Source: a virus
Length of the DNA stretch: 22,489 nt
Reading direction: 5' to 3' (one strand)
Virus record (IMG/VR): IMGVR_UViG_3300017719_000234
Coordinates: 1-22,489 of that record
Positions within the stretch are counted from its first letter, which is position 1; the number at the start of each line of letters is the position of its first letter. The notes under the pieces were generated by a model. The model was given only the letters and a program-made list of their open reading frames with translations. It was not told the origin of the DNA and searched no databases. This document shows, in pieces, positions 1 to 6,902 of the stretch. Both the position numbers and the translations under genes were made by a program.

Positions 1-1
1 T

Positions 2-952
2 AGACTCGAAATTGACAACGGATCAACTGGTCTTAAATTTAACGATGGTGCAAATACATACACTGTTTGGCATGCCGGCAACGACGGCGCAGGCAGTGGA
101 CTAAATGCAGACGAGTTAGATGGTCTTAGTAGTGGAAGTTTCATACGTAGCGATGCTAATGATAGTTTCAGTGGAACAATCACTGGTGCCGGTACTATTA
201 ATATTACTGGTAATATTACTGCTAATTCCTTTACAGGTGATGGTAGTGGCTTAACAGGTATTAGTGCTGATGATGCTAATACACTAGATGGACTTGATAG
301 CACAGCATTCTTGAGAACAAATGGTGCTCATACATCAACTGCAACACAGATATTCTCAAACAGTGGTACAGCATTCCGTGGTACACAAGGTACAATGGGC
401 GACAACGATCAATGGAGATTTGGTGGCGCAGCGACTGGGTCAAACGCAGGTTATTTAGAAGTTGCAACAGGAGACGATGGCACAGAACCGCACTATCACA
501 GACAGTACACTGGAGTGTTTAGTTCACTAACAAGAACTGCAACTATTTTAAATGGCAGTGGTAATACACTATTCCCGGGCGAAGTTACAGCGTACTCATC
601 GGATGCTAGACTTAAAACCAATGTAGAAAACATTCCAAATGCACTTGACAAAGTCAAAGCATTAAATGGTGTTCTTTATAACTGGACAGCTGAAGGCCAC
701 AAGTGGGGACTAGATGTTGATACTGAAAAGCGTGAAGTTGGTTTACTTGCACAAGAAGTTCAAGCAGTACTACCAGAAGCAGTTGCTCCGGCGCCGTTTG
801 ACTTAGACGACGATGGCAACAGTAGAAGTGGTGAAGATTACTTAACTGTTAAGTATGAGCGTATTGCTCCAGTTCTAATTGAAGCAATCAAAGAACAACA
901 GAAAGAAATCGACGAGTTAAAAGCAATGGTGCAAAAACTACTAGATAAATAA
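2..952 (+). CDS. Tail fibre, 3' part, with C-terminal S74 self-cleaving chaperone
   Basis: This gene is open at the left edge and ends at TAA 950-952, leaving about 316 residues. The N-terminal part is low-complexity and rich in Gly, Thr, Asn and Asp, with repeats such as ADELDGLSSGSF and ANTLDGLDSTAF, as in trimeric phage fibre shafts. From base 599 it carries the signature SDARLK, then NALDKVKALNGVLYNW, which marks the peptidase S74 / endosialidase-type intramolecular chaperone. In that family the Ser and the Lys five residues later carry out self-cleavage after the fibre trimer folds, and both are present (codons 599 and 614). The released chaperone would be about 117 residues and ends in a heptad-like helix (IKEQQKEIDELKAMVQKLL). 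The mature fibre is inferred to bind the host surface. The family call for the C-terminus is firm; the receptor and the missing N-terminus are unknown. Confidence 0.88.
   Translation, partial: RLEIDNGSTGLKFNDGANTYTVWHAGNDGAGSGLNADELDGLSSGSFIRSDANDSFSGTITGAGTINITGNITANSFTGDGSGLTGISADDANTLDGLDSTAFLRTNGAHTSTATQIFSNSGTAFRGTQGTMGDNDQWRFGGAATGSNAGYLEVATGDDGTEPHYHRQYTGVFSSLTRTATILNGSGNTLFPGEVTAYSSDARLKTNVENIPNALDKVKALNGVLYNWTAEGHKWGLDVDTEKREVGLLAQEVQAVLPEAVAPAPFDLDDDGNSRSGEDYLTVKYERIAPVLIEAIKEQQKEIDELKAMVQKLLDK
944..951 (+). promoter_or_regulatory. Possible T4-type late promoter motif overlapping the fibre stop codon
   Basis: GATAAATA matches the recurring late motif of this window (T4 consensus TATAAATA). 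Its last bases are part of the TAA stop of the fibre gene. A start about 6 bases downstream would place the hairpin at 958-975 at the 5' end of the transcript. It may be chance, because GAT AAA TAA simply encodes Asp-Lys-stop. Confidence 0.35.
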
Positions 953-957
953 TAGGG

Positions 958-975
958 TAGCCAATTTATTGGCTA
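958..975 (+). terminator. Hairpin after the fibre gene
   Basis: TAGCCAAT and ATTGGCTA form an 8-bp inverted repeat separated by 2 bases (in practice a shorter stem with a 4-6 base loop), followed by TCTTTC. It starts 5 bases after the fibre stop, as expected of an intrinsic terminator. The T-tract is short, so termination may be partial. Confidence 0.55.
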
Positions 976-982
976 TCTTTCA

Positions 983-1011
983 TTGACACAAAGTAAATAG
1001 TGTGTTATTGT
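983..1011 (+). promoter_or_regulatory. Possible sigma70-type promoter
   Basis: TTGACA (983-988), a 17-base spacer and TATTGT (1006-1011) form a plausible -35/-10 pair just after the hairpin that ends the fibre unit. It lies beside a late-type motif at 1017-1024, so the small gene at 1034 could have both host-type and late transcription. The -10 is imperfect. Confidence 0.35.
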
Positions 1012-1016
1012 ATAAT

Positions 1017-1024
1017 AATAAATA
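1017..1024 (+). promoter_or_regulatory. Late promoter motif AATAAATA
   Basis: AATAAATA precedes the ATG at 1034 and lies within an AT-rich run. It fits the xxTAAATA motif seen at other junctions of this window. A Shine-Dalgarno-like AGGA (1024-1027) overlaps its end, so a transcript starting about 6 bases downstream of the motif would exclude the SD. The SD may therefore serve transcripts from further upstream. Confidence 0.5.
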
Positions 1025-1033
1025 GGATTCGTA

Positions 1034-1216
1034 ATGGCATTACCAGCAACAGGCAGTACAATATCAATGAGTGATATCCGCAATTACTTTGTTGGCGGAG
1101 GCTTTGCGAGTAGCTATACTATTAGTGTATTAGGAACATATATCGGTGTTAGTGCAGGTACTACTATTAGTATGAGCAGCACATTTGGCGGATACTATTT
1201 TCCAATTTTACCTTAA
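1034..1216 (+). CDS. Small Gly/Ser/Thr-rich protein, probably virion-associated
   Basis: The product has 60 residues and starts with MALPATGSTISMSDIRNYF. The phrase TISMS occurs twice (residues about 9-13 and 44-48), separated by a hydrophobic Gly/Ser/Thr stretch. There is no clear signal peptide and no charged catalytic motif. Short proteins with a GxISMSD-type phrase occur beside tail fibre genes in marine phages, and the same phrase is used in longer tail proteins (family knowledge from memory, not a search). A small tail-tip or fibre-associated protein is the inference. The start is supported by AGGA at 1024-1027 with normal spacing. The gene is followed 10 bases later by the next start, so the two are probably co-transcribed. 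Confidence 0.6.
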   Translation: MALPATGSTISMSDIRNYFVGGGFASSYTISVLGTYIGVSAGTTISMSSTFGGYYFPILP

Positions 1217-1226
1217 GGAACACACA

Positions 1227-1601
1227 ATGAAAACACTATACGAAATTTTAAATGTAGATCTAGCACAAGAATATACCAAGGCACGTAAACTTGCAAAACT
1301 TGCTACATTAGATGCTGGCGATCTTACAGCAGAAGTAGAAACTGCAATTAACGAAATGGACATTCCAAATGACGATGACAGATTGCACTGGATTCAAAAA
1401 CTTGGAAGAGCAGCAGGTGCAGACTTGCTTACACTTGGAAAAGTGCAGCCAGAAAACATGATTAAAATGGCAAGTTTATCAGCTGACGACTTTCAAGAGT
1501 GCGTAAAAGTTGCAACAGGTTCTGCACGTGATTGGAATCAATTAACAATTGGTGCTGAAAAAGATCTTAATCAGGAAACAATTCCAAACACAATGCTCTA
1601 A
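1227..1601 (+). CDS. Unknown 124-residue protein
   Basis: I do not recognise this protein. It begins MKTLYEILNVDLAQEY and is mainly helical and charged, with conspicuous Lys/Ala/Leu stretches (KARKLAKLA) and acidic segments (NEMDIPNDDDR). There are no membrane segments and no cysteine cluster. The start at 1227 is chosen over an in-frame ATG at 1185 because AAGGA (1215-1219) lies 7 bases upstream, and the upstream start would run through the end of the preceding gene. The stop overlaps the next ATG by one base (TAATG at 1599-1603), which indicates translational coupling with the glycosyltransferase-like gene. Its position between a fibre and glycosyltransferase genes is the only functional hint. 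Confidence 0.7.
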   Translation: MKTLYEILNVDLAQEYTKARKLAKLATLDAGDLTAEVETAINEMDIPNDDDRLHWIQKLGRAAGADLLTLGKVQPENMIKMASLSADDFQECVKVATGSARDWNQLTIGAEKDLNQETIPNTML

Positions 1602-2185
1602 TGCAATTAAGTATTTGTGTCCCAGCAGGCGACAAAGTCCACACAGTATTTGCAAAAAGTTTAGCAAATCTAACTAGTCGCTTGACAAAATTATCAATAG
1701 ACTGGAACTTGCACATTGTAAGTAGCAGTGTAGTTTGTGAATCACGTACTCAGTTAGCAAAAGAAGCACTGGACAGCAATGCTACACATTTACTATGGTT
1801 AGACAGTGATATGTACTTTCCAGCAAGTGTTGTATTAGATCTGTTATCTCATAAAAAAGATATTGTTGCTGCAACATATAGCACAAGATACGCTCCGTAT
1901 CGTACTGTTGCATTTACAAATCCAAATGATACAAACGAAAGACTTGATATTAGTAATGGGTTGCATAAAGTTTGGGCAGTAGGTATGGGTTGTATGTTAG
2001 TCACACGACAAGTATTTGAAGATTTACCCAAGCCCTGGTTTGCACACGAATATAATAAAACTTTAGATACACACAGCGGCGAGGATATATACTTTTGTAA
2101 TCAAGCAATGCACCACGGTTATGAAGTATACGTTGATGCAGATATTAAACTTGCACACATAGGAATAAAGGCTAATCAATTATGA
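1601..2185 (+). CDS. GT-A-fold glycosyltransferase-like protein
   Basis: The product has 194 residues. It begins with a beta strand and a nucleotide-binding-like start (MQLSICVPAGD), has a helix region ending in LAKEALDSNATHLLWLDSD with the DxD motif at residues 68-70, and ends with SGEDIYFCNQAMHHGYEVYVDADIKLAHIG. The DxD binds the metal and the nucleotide-sugar phosphates in GT-A enzymes. The Glu-Asp pair at 161-162 and His186 sit where family-2 enzymes place their catalytic base and third metal ligand. It is shorter than most bacterial family-2 enzymes but complete in motif order. Substrate and acceptor are unknown; the fibre upstream or the phage DNA are candidates only by position. It starts within the stop of the preceding gene and overlaps the next gene by 4 bases (ATGA), so all three are likely translated together. 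Confidence 0.75.
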   Translation: MQLSICVPAGDKVHTVFAKSLANLTSRLTKLSIDWNLHIVSSSVVCESRTQLAKEALDSNATHLLWLDSDMYFPASVVLDLLSHKKDIVAATYSTRYAPYRTVAFTNPNDTNERLDISNGLHKVWAVGMGCMLVTRQVFEDLPKPWFAHEYNKTLDTHSGEDIYFCNQAMHHGYEVYVDADIKLAHIGIKANQL

Positions 2186-4788
2186 AAGCAATAGATAGAT
2201 TCGAACGTTTTGGTAATCCAATGCACAACGGGCAGGATTATTTAAAAAATCATATCTTTGAAAGATATCCAGTTATACACAACAAAACTGAAATATCAGA
2301 GTGGCAAGACCGCAGTAAGTATGTCTGGCTAGTAGATCCAACTTTAAAAGTATACGATAGCTTTCCTTGGTTTTACAGACCAAATAAAAATGACGATGTT
2401 GCAATACATGCATTTCCTTATGTGTTTGAAAAAAGTCGAGATGTAAAGTCCTGGGACATGGTACAACTAGTTCCAACGCAGCCTGGTGATTACGAAATTA
2501 AAAAACATGCACATATCTGTGGACATTACGATCCTACAATGGGAACAGGCAAGTTTGAAATATTTTATATTGGCAAAGACAAAACTGTTTTAAATAAATT
2601 AATTGAAAGAAATTTTGATGTACAAGTAGTTGATAATATTACACAAGCCAATGAGCGAAGTTTTACAGATATGTTTTGGGTAGTATACGACGATACTATG
2701 ATTAGAGATACATTTAAATTTAGCTATGTACCAGACGAGTGGAGTTATGATATTCCGCATGTATTTGGAAACGGAGACATTGATCAGTTAGACGGCATTG
2801 TACTATTACCAAAAAAATATAATGCTACTGACAAAGAAGTAAAGCATAGATTTTTTGTAAATAAAAAAGAAGTACGTATTATGGCAAGTAATCCAAAGCC
2901 ATATGATATTTTTCAAATAAACAATTATAATGATTATTTAGAAGCCATCGAAAAAACTACTACAGATATGTTTTGGGGTTATAACAATCAAATTATTATA
3001 CACAGCGATTTTAATTTTGATTATTATATTAGTCATCACAGTAGTGATAAAAAATCTAACCATGCATGGCTAAATGGAAATAATTATAATGGTGTGTTTT
3101 TGTTTAGTAAAACCAAACCTGTATCAGAAGAAGAAATACTTTTTAGAGATATAAAAGAAAAAATTGAACACAACACAATTGCAAGTATGCCTAAAGATTT
3201 TGAAAAGTTTAAGATAGATACATACGACGAATATAAAAATGCATTAGATGTTTGCAGCAGTGATATGTTTTGGGTTATACCAAATGATGTAGAAGTTGCT
3301 GAAGATTTTACATGGGACAAATACTTTCACGATCAAGAATCATTTGATATGAAAACCAATCATGTGTTTCTCAATGGTGAATCATATGACGGTATTGTAC
3401 TAATGTGTGCAAAAGCAGAAATCACAGAAAAAGAATTTGAACACAGATTTTATGTAAACAAAAAAGAACACAAAATTGTAGCAAGTACTCCAAAGCCTTA
3501 TCAGAAATTTACTATTGACAGTTATGAAGATTATACCGAAGCACTATATAATTGCAATACAGAAATGTTTTGGAGTGTACCAAGTGATGTAGAAGTTGCT
3601 GAAGATTTTGATTTCAATTTGTACTTTGATCATCATAATACATATGACAGAAATATAAATCATGTATTTCTAAATGGCGAAAACTATGACGGTATTGTGC
3701 TGTTTAGTAAAAACGTTCTAGTAAGTGAAAAAGAAATTGAGCATAGATTTTTAATTAAAAAGAAAGAACACGAAGTTGTAGCAAGTACACCTAAACCTTA
3801 TCCTATCTATACAGTAAACAATTACCAAGATTATTTAAATGCAAAAAAAGATTGCAACTATGATTTATTTTGGATGGTAAATGATAGTTTCTTACCTGTA
3901 GACAATTTTGACTGGAACTTTAATATTACGCATCATAATCAATATGAACGTAAAATTAATCATGTATGGAAAAATGGAGACTACTTTGACGGCATTGCTC
4001 TTACTAATAAAAAATTAAATATTAGTCAACGTGAAATTGATTATAGATTCTTTGTCACTAAAAAAGAATATAAAGAAATAGGCAGTATGCCCAAGCCTTA
4101 TGATATTGTCTTTATTAGTAATGGCGAACCTAATGCAGATGATAATTTTGATTTATTAAGCGAAACGTTTCCAAGAGCAAAACGAGTTATGGATATCAAA
4201 GGCATTCATGCAGCACATAAACGTGCAGCTGAGTTAGTTGAAACAGACATGTTCTGGGTAGTTGACGGTGATGCAGAAATAATTGACGGATTTGATTTTA
4301 ATTATTATGTACCTGCTTATGACATTGATGGTAAAGATACTGTACATGTATGGAGAAGTTTAAATCCAATTAACGGACTTGTTTACGGATACGGCGGTGT
4401 TAAATTATTACCCACTAATCTAACTAGAAACTTAGATCAAACTACTACTGACATGACAACAAGTATTAGTGATAAGTTTAAAGGTATAGAAGAAATGAGC
4501 AACACAAGTGTATTCAACACAGATTCTTTTAGTGCATGGCGCAGTGGATTTAGAGAATGTGCAAAACTTTCAAGTAGAACTATTGCTAGACAAAAAGACG
4601 ACGAAACAGAATTTAGATTAGATGCATGGTGTACTCGAGGCGCCGATAAACCATTTGGCAAAGCAGCTATTGCTGGAGCAAAAGCAGGCAGAGCTTTTGG
4701 AGAAGACAACAAAGACAATGCACAAGAGTTGGTAAAAATTAATGATTTTGAATGGTTAAAAGATGAATTTAAGAAATTATATCAATAA
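2182..4788 (+). CDS. 868-residue repeat protein with degenerate glycosyltransferase-like modules
   Basis: The protein is built from a module of about 100 residues. Each unit starts with [TS]DMFW, has an acidic pair where DxD would be, then F[ND][FW]xxY, NHVxLNGxxYDGI, HRFFVxKKE and ends AS.PKPY. The MFW or LFW codons begin at 2671, 2968, 3265, 3565, 3865 and 4249, that is spacings of 297, 297, 300, 300 and 384 bases. A more diverged unit precedes them (YVWLVDP near residue 48). Only the last unit keeps a full DxD-like VVDGDAEI; the others read YDD, NNQ, PND, PSD or NDS. The C-terminal about 130 residues differ (SVFNTDSFSAWRSGFRECAKL). No signal peptide or membrane segment is seen. I infer a glycosyltransferase-like catalytic end with repeated non-catalytic binding copies. 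The function is not proven. The gene overlaps the preceding gene by 4 bases and its 3' end overlaps the convergent Nudix gene by 20 bases. Confidence 0.75.
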   Translation: MKAIDRFERFGNPMHNGQDYLKNHIFERYPVIHNKTEISEWQDRSKYVWLVDPTLKVYDSFPWFYRPNKNDDVAIHAFPYVFEKSRDVKSWDMVQLVPTQPGDYEIKKHAHICGHYDPTMGTGKFEIFYIGKDKTVLNKLIERNFDVQVVDNITQANERSFTDMFWVVYDDTMIRDTFKFSYVPDEWSYDIPHVFGNGDIDQLDGIVLLPKKYNATDKEVKHRFFVNKKEVRIMASNPKPYDIFQINNYNDYLEAIEKTTTDMFWGYNNQIIIHSDFNFDYYISHHSSDKKSNHAWLNGNNYNGVFLFSKTKPVSEEEILFRDIKEKIEHNTIASMPKDFEKFKIDTYDEYKNALDVCSSDMFWVIPNDVEVAEDFTWDKYFHDQESFDMKTNHVFLNGESYDGIVLMCAKAEITEKEFEHRFYVNKKEHKIVASTPKPYQKFTIDSYEDYTEALYNCNTEMFWSVPSDVEVAEDFDFNLYFDHHNTYDRNINHVFLNGENYDGIVLFSKNVLVSEKEIEHRFLIKKKEHEVVASTPKPYPIYTVNNYQDYLNAKKDCNYDLFWMVNDSFLPVDNFDWNFNITHHNQYERKINHVWKNGDYFDGIALTNKKLNISQREIDYRFFVTKKEYKEIGSMPKPYDIVFISNGEPNADDNFDLLSETFPRAKRVMDIKGIHAAHKRAAELVETDMFWVVDGDAEIIDGFDFNYYVPAYDIDGKDTVHVWRSLNPINGLVYGYGGVKLLPTNLTRNLDQTTTDMTTSISDKFKGIEEMSNTSVFNTDSFSAWRSGFRECAKLSSRTIARQKDDETEFRLDAWCTRGADKPFGKAAIAGAKAGRAFGEDNKDNAQELVKINDFEWLKDEFKKLYQ
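2665..4413 (+). repeat. Intragenic tandem repeat, six units of about 300 bases
   Basis: Six in-frame units begin with codons for xDMFW or a close variant, at regular spacing (see the gene at 2182). Units 3 and 4 are the most alike in DNA: a 25-base string at 3285-3309 recurs at 3585-3609, exactly 300 bases apart. This points to a comparatively recent duplication or gene conversion of that unit, whereas the other units have diverged to protein-level similarity. Confidence 0.85.
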
Positions 4789-5203
4789 CTTGTAAAACAG
4801 TTTTTAGTTTATTTTGATTAATTTTACTTCTAAGTGTATTTTGTAAACCGTGATGTAATGGCTTTGGCCATGAGCCAAAATTTACCCATGCATATCCGTC
4901 GTGTTCTGAATTTAATTGTGGAATAAATTCTTTTTCTATTACACATAGATATGTGTGAAAATGAAAGTGCTCGTCGCTACTAATAAAAGTTTCTAATGGT
5001 ATAGTTTTTTTAATATCGGGCACATGTCCTATTTCTTCAGAAATTTCACGTTGCAACCCTTCCCAAGGAGTTTCTTCGCCCTCATTAGTTCCGCCAACTA
5101 ATCCCCAGAGATTCTTTGCTTTACTTTGTGTTCTATGAAGAAATAAAAATCTTTTTGTCTGTAGTGAATAAAACAAAGCACCGCTACATATAATACTATT
5201 CAT
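4769..5203 (-). CDS. Nudix hydrolase
   Basis: The product has 144 residues. It carries a Nudix box at residues 38-61: G38, E44, R52-E53, E56-E57 and G59, matching GX5EX7REUXEEXGU except that His60 takes the final aliphatic position. The glutamates bind the metal that hydrolyses a nucleoside diphosphate linked to another group; the substrate cannot be read from the sequence. The upstream WGLVGGTNEGEE and the N-terminal strand FLFLHRT fit the MutT-like fold. The gene lies 13 bases after gp15 on the minus strand with no evident Shine-Dalgarno, so it is probably the last gene of the gp14-gp15 transcript. Its 3' end overlaps the convergent gene by 20 bases with no terminator hairpin visible. T4 also encodes a Nudix enzyme, but orthology is not claimed. 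A house-cleaning or capped-RNA role would be speculation. Confidence 0.87.
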   Translation of the reverse strand: MNSIICSGALFYSLQTKRFLFLHRTQSKAKNLWGLVGGTNEGEETPWEGLQREISEEIGHVPDIKKTIPLETFISSDEHFHFHTYLCVIEKEFIPQLNSEHDGYAWVNFGSWPKPLHHGLQNTLRSKINQNKLKTVLQVIDIIS

Positions 5204-5216
5204 AAAAATAGTTATC

Positions 5217-6902
5217 TTACAGTGTTATACTCCATGTGCCTCTTGGATAATATCCGTCTATTGCAGTTTGCCAATAATAATTATTCCAGTAGTATTGTTG
5301 TCCAGTTGTTATATTTGTGACATATGTAGTTTCGTTATTGGTACTACCGTCCCAAATAATATCCCATTTAGATCCGTCCCACTCAACTATATCATTTGCA
5401 TCTGCAACAAAATCGCTATTATCTGCATTCTTCCACGCTGCTGCACCGTCTTCATTTAAATTTAAAATATACTTGACTTCGTCGCCTGCATTGTAAGGAA
5501 CATCTAATGTAATTAAGAATTTATCACCTGCATTAGAACCTGTTGCTTCTACAGCTAATCCGTTTACATAAACATTAAAACTTGTGACTGTTTCGTCGCC
5601 AATACGATCTCCAAGAGAACTTGATAAAATATTAAAGTCTAAATCGGTATGGATTTTGTTATCACTGTATGTTGCTTCAAAAGTTCTATCAACTTTAAAT
5701 CCTAATGGCCCTAATAATATTATACGTGTGCCAACTGTCTTTACACTACTAGGATTAAAATCAATCGGATTAACAATATAATCTATTGTTCCGTCAGTTT
5801 TAGTTGGTCCTTCTATTAGAGTATTACTAGGTAAAGTATCTGTATCCCAAACTATTTCTATAGTAAAATCATCGCCTGATTTAAGTGCAAACGTTCCTAC
5901 AACTTCGGTATTTAATTCTGCTCTACGAATTCTAATTTGACTTATTCCTGGTTGAAATCTTGCAGGTAGTTCAGCTTCTAATATATTCAGCCAATTTACT
6001 TCGCCTACACGCAATTTTCGATTCAATGCAAGCTGTGCAGTTTCTTCTTGTACAATAATATCAAAGTTTCTATAACTTGTCACAAGAGGGTTGTTAAGAT
6101 CCAGTCGTCCGTTTCCAACACTTGCACTACCGTTGGTCACAATTGACCCGTCTGGTAGTACAGTTGTACCACTTACTGCGCCTTGATCTGAATCTGTAGG
6201 AGGATTAAATCCTTCTAAACTAACTGTGCCTTGTTCTGTGTTGAATACACTTGTTATAATATCTGTAATAATTCCTAGTTTTTTAACTTTAGTCGGTGGC
6301 GAAATGTATATAGGTGCAGTAAAGCCAATTGTAGCAACATCAATATCATCTTGTGTTCCTACCGGTATACTTCTACTACTAAAATTTATATCTTCTAAAT
6401 ACAGCGTTGTTAAACTTGTCCAATCAACATAGTTGTCTGTTGTTTGAAATTCCAAGTCTGGGTTGAACAGCATAAAGATTTGTTCTAGTATTTGTAGCTT
6501 TTGCTCAGTGCTGGTGCTCCAAACATCTATGTTTATTGCCAGAGTATAAGGAGTAGGATGCAATCTTTCAACAGTATAACCCTTGGCTTGTTGAGATATA
6601 TAGCTGTTAGTATCGCTGTCAAATTCTTTTTCACGTAAGTTTATTTTACTAACAAAACTACTATCACTAAGTCTTGCTCTGTCCATTTGTAAACTAGTAA
6701 TATAAACACCAATACGTGGAGCACTTGGCAGCTTGTTTTCTGAATTTTCTCTTATAATACTACCGACTTGTCTTGTAATATCTCCATACATGCACGGAAC
6801 TCTTGTTAAATCGCCATCGCCGTCTTGATAACTAAAGTTGCTAAACACTCTAATTATTTGCGTAAGGTATCTACGTATTTGTCCATCATAAAAAAACTGC
6901 AT
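5217..6902 (-). CDS. gp15: gp15-like tail terminator / sheath stabiliser with long C-terminal extension
   Basis: T4 gp15 caps the tail, stabilises the contracted or extended sheath and joins the neck. The first 205 residues match the T4 pattern in order: FFYDGQIRRYLTQIIRVFSN at the N terminus (T4 YFYNSSFRRYATLMGDLFSN), RVPCMYGD, LPSAPRIGVYITSL, the phrase HPTPYTLAINIDVWS (T4 PSPIKMIYELSIFT), and ILEQIFMLFNPDLEF. At 561 residues it is about twice the T4 protein (272). The extra 350 residues are beta-rich, with an Ig-like segment (NVYVNGLAVEATG, VPYNAGDEVKYILN) and a Trp-rich tail (VEWDGSKWDIIWDGS, YYWNNYYWQ). The ATG overlaps the gp14 stop by one base (TAATG), so translation is coupled. It is unusual that it lies inverted relative to gp13, gp18 and gp19. 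Confidence 0.83.
   Translation of the reverse strand: MQFFYDGQIRRYLTQIIRVFSNFSYQDGDGDLTRVPCMYGDITRQVGSIIRENSENKLPSAPRIGVYITSLQMDRARLSDSSFVSKINLREKEFDSDTNSYISQQAKGYTVERLHPTPYTLAINIDVWSTSTEQKLQILEQIFMLFNPDLEFQTTDNYVDWTSLTTLYLEDINFSSRSIPVGTQDDIDVATIGFTAPIYISPPTKVKKLGIITDIITSVFNTEQGTVSLEGFNPPTDSDQGAVSGTTVLPDGSIVTNGSASVGNGRLDLNNPLVTSYRNFDIIVQEETAQLALNRKLRVGEVNWLNILEAELPARFQPGISQIRIRRAELNTEVVGTFALKSGDDFTIEIVWDTDTLPSNTLIEGPTKTDGTIDYIVNPIDFNPSSVKTVGTRIILLGPLGFKVDRTFEATYSDNKIHTDLDFNILSSSLGDRIGDETVTSFNVYVNGLAVEATGSNAGDKFLITLDVPYNAGDEVKYILNLNEDGAAAWKNADNSDFVADANDIVEWDGSKWDIIWDGSTNNETTYVTNITTGQQYYWNNYYWQTAIDGYYPRGTWSITL

Noticed and set aside
1185-1226. Longer start at 1185 for the 124-residue gene
   Set aside because: It would overlap the preceding gene by 32 bases without a Shine-Dalgarno, while AAGGA lies 7 bases before ATG 1227.
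1227-1262. Capsid-targeting leader on the 1227 product (MKTLYEIL)
   Set aside because: It starts Met-Lys-Thr but the only [LI]xE, L4-Y-E6, is too close to the N terminus and the rest does not match the leader pattern.
4437-4718. Minus-strand 93-residue reading frame within the repeat protein
   Set aside because: The composition is that of antisense to a real gene, with no ribosome-binding site and no promoter.
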